Shown: positions 60,601-64,000 of the stretch, in pieces
Layout: every line of letters begins with the position of its first letter
Numbering within the stretch: position 1 is the first letter of the stretch
DNA from: Paragonimus westermani
Lineage: Eukaryota > Platyhelminthes > Trematoda > Plagiorchiida > Troglotrematidae
Assembly: GCA_008508345.1 (NCBI GenBank)
Contig: QNGE01003676.1
Span: forward strand, 1 to 64,000
DNA length: 64,000 bases
Reading direction: 5' to 3'
The notes under the pieces: generated by a model
The model's database searches: none
Seen by the model: only the letters and a program-made list of their open reading frames with translations
Told to the model about the DNA's origin: nothing
Translations under genes and position numbers: made by a program

Positions 60601-63432
60601 TTCATAGATTAGTATCCATCAATTAACCTCTCAAAGGAGGGTTTTCATATATAAATGACTTCAGGGCAATTGAGCATCTGTGCCACTTACTACTGTCGCT
60701 AAAGAAAATGATGATTACCAATCAAGTGGAGCTACTTTGTGACTGTGGTAGTCAAATACTGGTTTTACACCTTGAAGTTTCCGTGTCAGTGATGATAAAG
60801 TTTGTCCTTCCTTGTTCAACTTTCTCCACGGTCACTTTTGCTCCTCCGGAAAGCTGTTGTCTCGATGTTAGGAAAACCTGTTTCTTGAGAAAACGACTTT
60901 ACCTAATAAGAATGAGCAGAAAAATCTAGAACGACCCAGAGGTAACCTCCACTATGTTGTTACTCGTATGACGTTTGTTACGTTACGCTCAATGGTAGCC
61001 TAGTGACCTTAACTACTAGTCTTAGTAACTGTCCTTCGATCTTCTGATTCGAGAGTGTTTATAGGTGGCAGTGCACCATATAAACACCCTATAGTTGTCT
61101 CCTTGTGACACACGTTATTGGGGCGGAACAAAGTGGCTTTTTGCACCCGTCTTTTGGTTCGACTTGGGAGCAATTAACGGCGACCGTCGCGTCATTCTCC
61201 GGACCAAGATTTCTATCAAGCGCATTGCTACTCTATGAACGAACCAGCGTATTTTTTCGAGGATTTAAAACATCCGCTTACGTCATTGATCAGCAAGGGT
61301 GAATAACAGTTAGACGTGATACACAGTGTGGTGATCGAAACGGATTACTGCAGTGTGGTGCAATTAATTCACCATCTTCATTTATTTATAGCATCGTTTA
61401 TCCAATCAACACCATGCGCCGGTTGACTGGAGCAAAAGAGATTTAGTTGGCATCCGTGACGACGGCTCAGCTACTTCAATTTAGTAATCTGAAGGCAGGG
61501 ATAGGACTTAATCGTTGGTGCTACCCAATATGTTTTAGTTGCAACATGAAAAGGATTGTTCCCATGCCCAAACAATGACATTGCACTTCAACTGGACAAC
61601 GAACACCCGACCTGGTTCATGTACTTAAGGGAGTGTACACCAACTGACAGAATACTAGAAGTAAACGGGAGATCGTATTATCAAGGATATGGTAATCATT
61701 TCCAATTCAGAACACCTTTGGAAGCCTGCGTAATGATTGTGTTTATATGATTATAGTTAGAAAAATTTTACTGCTGAAAAATTCTGGGACTGCCACGCGT
61801 AGACTGAACTCTGAGCAACGATATGCGCGCTCACCAGGAAGACAAAGTTTAGGCAACCGGACAGTTACGAGACGGATCGTAACTGGCCTTTCGAAAGGCC
61901 TTGAAAATGCTAGATTTGAATGTATAGGCCGAACAGTAAGAACGTCACCACCATCGTTTACCACGTCGTGCACTCAATAGTATGAGTCATGAGGGAACCA
62001 ATCAGCGATGAATTACCAAAGATAATAAGAGTAGCACGTATTTGCCTCCCGGGCTGGGGGCTTCGTGAGAACGTTATGAGAGAGTGGCTAATCAGGCATA
62101 CTGGCATCAGTGTTACTGTTTGTCTGATTTATCTGTTAAATAAAGTCAATTAATGAAGAAAACACCGAAAACAACAAAACGATTGCCCGTTCCTCTGTGA
62201 AATGTGGTGGATATCGCGCTGCTGACTGTACAAACGTATACAGAGAAGTTTGATTATGTCAGTCTTATCTCTCCTACCTAAACATCTTCCTCCCACAAAG
62301 ATTATTTCCATTCACGGTTGCACAGCAATTAAGCAACAGTATCAACCTGGTCACGGGCTATGAAAGCTGTGCAAGCCTGGTAGACGGCGTCTGTTCGGTT
62401 GGGGAGTATGTGTCCATCCACATTGTTGGTTAGAAACACCCTCTGACATGTTATTATGCGGCAGTCAATGACGAACCCATATCTGCACACTTGTTGACTC
62501 ATCTGTTTCGTGAAACTCAATAGGTTTTGATTGTGTTTTCTTCCTCTTTCTATACGGTATACATTAGTACTAATTTAGTGCTCCGTAACTTCGTGGGCCG
62601 CTACCAAGACTGACCGCAGCCCAGGCCACTGTACTCACCGGTACGGCTCAAAGCCGATACGAGTATGATGTTGTTGATGACGACAATCAAGGTTTACACA
62701 GACACCAATGTACACTCTTCAAAGTCTTTCGTGGGCCGTCGCACTGAGCAAACCCTACCACTGATGCACTTGGTTGTGCGTGTAACGTTTTGCTGGAAGG
62801 CATCAATGGAAGCAGTCTTCACCAGCAGTCATTGGACTGTAAAAAACTGGCTTCACCAAACTTAGGTTGTTCGTGTTACGTCGGCGTCAAGGTATATATA
62901 TACATATATATGTAACACAAAAAAACACAAGCAGCGGCAAACGTGTGAGAAGAATCTGATTTTGCACCCAGATCTGACACCTTTCTGTTGTTGCGTAGTC
63001 AAGCGTCCGATGAATGGTCGTTAACGTAAGCTTGGAATTCGAGGCAGGTTAATTCTACACTTTAGAGCAACTGGAGACGGAGATACAAAGTAGCTGCCAT
63101 CCGTTCACTCACGGTAATACTAGAGGAGAAAACTGCATCAGCAAATGAACGAAGCCACTAATGGACAACATAACACCTACCTCTTCATCTAATATGGTCT
63201 CCTTCTTGATTACTTTCATGGCGTAAATGCGCCGGGTCGGAATGTGTTCGACCTGAAACACTTTTGCGTAGCTACCACGACCGATAACTTTTAACAGCTT
63301 GAAATCTTGCAAACCGACCTGTCCAGGCACGGTGGGGATGACAGACATTTCGGTGATACGTTCCTCCAGAATAGGCAAAACGCGATCTTTCGGCACATCC
63401 GGGTGTGGCTCGGACGGAGAACGATGTTTTCG
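30612..63432 (-). CDS. aPKC: Atypical protein kinase C gene (3' part; 7 exons seen)
   Basis: Gene-level entry. In flies and vertebrates aPKC is the Ser/Thr kinase of the Par3-Par6-aPKC complex that sets cell polarity. Exons in transcript order are 63432-63181, 59444-59347, 54052-53830, 46867-46780, 43256-43131, [one not located], 32073-31868 and 30699-30612. All junctions are GT-AG and keep frame. Together they give the linker before the kinase, nearly the whole kinase domain and the tail. The PB1, pseudosubstrate and C1 parts lie right of the window. Introns run from 1.2 kb to as much as 11 kb. The missing piece is about 27 residues of the C-lobe, between DYLFQ and NPTERLGC, expected between 32074 and 43130. 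Confidence 0.95.
30700..31867 (-). other. aPKC: aPKC last intron (1168 nt)
   Basis: Bounded by donor GTAAGTGA (at 31867, phase 2) and acceptor tcgtctcag. No other feature recognised in it. Confidence 0.85.
31868..32073 (-). CDS. aPKC: aPKC exon: end of kinase domain and turn motif
   Basis: Starts [10 protein letters not shown] and continues [20 protein letters not shown], the last helices of an AGC kinase. KQVAPPYRP and the tail [12 protein letters not shown] follow. The Thr of FTPDN is the turn-motif phosphosite (aPKC of other animals: LTPDD). 206 nt, phase 0 at the start and 2 nt (CA) into the next codon at the end. The acceptor is ccctccttacag. Confidence 0.96.
36686..36771. repeat. Near-perfect 86-bp palindrome
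   Basis: The left arm begins gataaacagattaaaataac, and the right arm ends cagtctgtttatc. The inner 19 bp (36708-36726 against 36730-36748) match with two G/T-type mismatches around a 3-nt centre. The outer ~25 bp match with about five mismatches and a 1-nt gap. Most mismatches are transitions, as expected of a once-perfect foldback. Confidence 0.85.
38325..38395 (+). repeat. tRNA-like sequence (possible SINE fragment)
   Basis: Reads GGTGGCCTAATGACGAAGC, similar to a pol III A box, then a CTCGTAACACGAAGG anticodon-arm-like segment and ATCGTTCGTTCC in B-box position. Several box positions deviate, so it is a remnant at best. Confidence 0.3.
41190..41411 (+). mobile_element. LINE 3' fragment (RTE-like C-terminus)
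   Basis: The plus frame reads [20 protein letters not shown] and VLLADAA, the conserved ending of RTE-type LINE proteins (RLRWLGHVLRM). After a frameshift it continues [13 protein letters not shown] to a stop at 41409. No RT core lies upstream, so it is a 5'-truncated insertion, oriented opposite to aPKC transcription. Confidence 0.75.
41430..41447. repeat. (GTT)6 microsatellite
   Basis: Six perfect GTT units 20 bp after the LINE reading-frame stop. The position suits the simple-repeat tail that RTE elements often carry at the 3' end. Confidence 0.9.
43131..43256 (-). CDS. aPKC: aPKC exon: kinase C-lobe, helix F region
   Basis: Encodes [20 protein letters not shown] then [20 protein letters not shown] and Q, closely matching aPKC ([22 protein letters not shown]...NTEDYLFQ). 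The Asp of SVDWW anchors the catalytic loop, and the [12 protein letters not shown] insert is typical of aPKC. Acceptor ttctttattcag, donor GTTAGT. 126 nt; it completes an Asn codon at the start and ends one nt into the next codon (Val expected). Confidence 0.96.
43257..46779 (-). other. aPKC: aPKC intron (3.5 kb)
   Basis: Donor GTACGTGT at 46779, acceptor tattcag at 43257. A tRNA-like B-box fragment (GGGGTTTTAATCCCAGC) near 45615-45631 and a run of nine G at 45826-45834 are the only features noted. No second gene is apparent. Confidence 0.8.
46780..46867 (-). CDS. aPKC: aPKC exon: activation loop
   Basis: Encodes [20 protein letters not shown] and PEILKSENY. The Thr of TSTFCGT is the activation-loop site phosphorylated by PDK1 in other animals, and GTPNYIAPE is the P+1/APE segment. 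The segment just before it (ISADVM) differs from the vertebrate GLRPGD. Acceptor tttctttctcacag; 88 nt, leaving one base into a split Asn codon. Confidence 0.96.
46868..53829 (-). other. aPKC: aPKC intron (7.0 kb)
   Basis: Donor GTGCGTAT at 53829, acceptor ttctcacag at 46868. No recognisable gene or element inside; open frames are short and lack motifs. Confidence 0.75.
53830..54052 (-). CDS. aPKC: aPKC exon: hinge, catalytic loop and DYG
   Basis: Encodes [20 protein letters not shown], then [20 protein letters not shown] and [32 protein letters not shown] is the catalytic loop (catalytic Asp present). Instead of DFG the metal-binding motif is DYG, as in aPKCs of other animals. 223 nt; the first base completes a split Arg codon and the last codon is whole. 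Acceptor ctgatttttgccag, donor GTGCGT. Confidence 0.97.
55540..55632 (-). mobile_element. LINE C-terminal fragment (RTE-like)
   Basis: The minus frame reads [20 protein letters not shown] followed by [18 protein letters not shown] text is the hallmark near the C-terminus of RTE-clade LINE proteins. Upstream the frame is broken by stops, so this is a short relic in aPKC sense orientation. Confidence 0.65.
57732..57794. repeat. Perfect 19-bp inverted repeat (hairpin)
   Basis: Arm atatgttcgccgagcttgg (57732-57750) and its exact reverse complement (57776-57794) flank a 25-nt loop. There are no mismatches. No run of T or other terminator sign follows, and the flanks do not extend the pairing. Confidence 0.95.
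59347..59444 (-). CDS. aPKC: aPKC exon: helix C and beta-4
   Basis: Encodes [20 protein letters not shown] then [12 protein letters not shown] plus the first two bases of an Arg codon. The Glu of QTEKHVFE is the helix-C glutamate that pairs with the ATP-binding Lys. Vertebrate aPKC reads [20 protein letters not shown]. 98 nt, acceptor tgttccgtccag, donor GTAAGG. Joined to its neighbours it gives DEE-DIEW and ESR-LFFVIE without gaps. Confidence 0.97.
59445..63180 (-). other. aPKC: aPKC intron (3.7 kb)
   Basis: Donor GTAGGTGT at 63180, acceptor at 59445. A short alternating TA stretch occurs at 62893-62912. Nothing else recognised. Confidence 0.8.
63181..63432 (-). CDS. aPKC: aPKC exon: linker and kinase N-lobe
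   Basis: 84 codons, phase 0 at both ends. A variable linker ([16 protein letters not shown]...) runs into [20 protein letters not shown], the glycine-rich loop. [18 protein letters not shown] follows, with the ATP-binding Lys in [19 protein letters not shown] is characteristic of aPKC. The exon starts after an acceptor (ccatttctcag) at 63433, so the open frame reaching further right is intronic. First exon of the gene inside the window. Confidence 0.96.
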
Positions 63433-64000
63433 CTGAGAAATGGAAAACGAAGTCAACATGTAATATACAAATGTGAGTAGTAATGAGGAGGAGGGTATTG
63501 GTATGGAAGACGGTGATAAACCTAAAGATCCTGTGGCTAGGACAGTAAGTCATGTAAGCAAACCGAAGCAAGGAAAAGAATAAGTTTGTAGTAAAATAGT
63601 TAGTATACAAAGAAGACTAATAAATTCCTATCCACAAAACAAACGGGAAACACGGCAAGACGGTGAAAACGAACGACCGCTAGGAATGTCCTCGAAGTGG
63701 AGTCAGACTGGAATGGTGGATCAATAATGCACGCAAAAAACCAATCCTCCCAAACAAACCCAGACGATTTGAAAGTGGTCACAGCTTGTGGCGGATGTGA
63801 ACATGAATTACGTTGTGGATGCCTGACCACGTTACCTCCACACAATGGGTACTCCATCACGATGACGCAGATTGAACGAAGATTAGTCTGCTCGGATAAT
63901 TCAATTCGGATGATTCGATTTCATGAACAGCTCTTCATAGACCAATCTAACTTTAATAGAATGTGTCCATCTATCGGAAAAAACGAGAAGCCATAGTTGC
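63433..64000 (-). other. aPKC: aPKC intron running off the right edge
   Basis: Upstream intron of the N-lobe exon. I searched it for C1-domain (HxxC..CxxC) or PB1 text and saw none; those exons must lie beyond the window. Confidence 0.7.

Noticed and set aside
62890..62915. TA-rich palindromic stretch
   Set aside because: Simple alternating TA sequence, common by slippage; no further structure.
63600..63860. 86-codon minus frame right of the first aPKC exon as an upstream exon
   Set aside because: No C1 zinc-finger spacing, PB1 or pseudosubstrate text, so no support as an aPKC exon.

Overview
The window is eukaryotic and looks like a digenean flatworm (fluke) genome, probably one of the large-genome liver-fluke type. 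The evidence is: an animal atypical protein kinase C gene with multi-kilobase introns; next to it a small gene with two mini-introns of 39-40 nt, a size typical of flatworms; and decayed copies of the CsRn1-type Ty3/Gypsy family (CHCC Gag knuckle, tRNA-Trp-like primer site), which was first described in a fluke. The species call is inference.

Layout. Bases 1-3.5 kb hold nothing I recognise. From 3.5 to 11.7 kb lie two decayed CsRn1-like Gypsy copies in opposite orientation: copy A on minus (about 4.9-8.9 kb) and copy B on plus (about 9.8-11.7 kb). Copy A is bracketed by two head-to-tail dimers of a ~374-bp unit (3541-4300 and 9069-9829). From 14.2 to 15.9 kb is a decayed non-LTR retrotransposon on plus. 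From 16594 to 20634 is a structurally complete Gypsy element on minus (element D). It has 191/195-bp LTRs, a perfect 5-bp target duplication (GACTA), a polypurine tract and degenerate gag-pol. It splits an open frame of about 150 codons that resumes in frame after the element. A LINE endonuclease fragment follows on minus at 22.1-22.4 kb.

Two host genes are recognised. TMEM256 (DUF423 membrane protein, 150 aa) is complete on plus at 23046-23577 in three exons. aPKC lies on minus. Seven exons at 30612-63432 carry most of the kinase domain, the C-terminal tail and the stop codon. The PB1/C1 regulatory half lies beyond the right edge. One short exon of the C-lobe (about 27 residues) was not located. 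The two genes are convergent, about 7 kb apart. The aPKC introns contain LINE 3' fragments, tRNA-like pieces, a GTT microsatellite and two striking inverted repeats.

The most interesting observation is in element D. A 13-nt sequence just downstream of its 5' LTR is perfectly complementary to a sequence inside that LTR. This is the arrangement expected for Tf1/sushi-style self-primed reverse transcription rather than tRNA priming.
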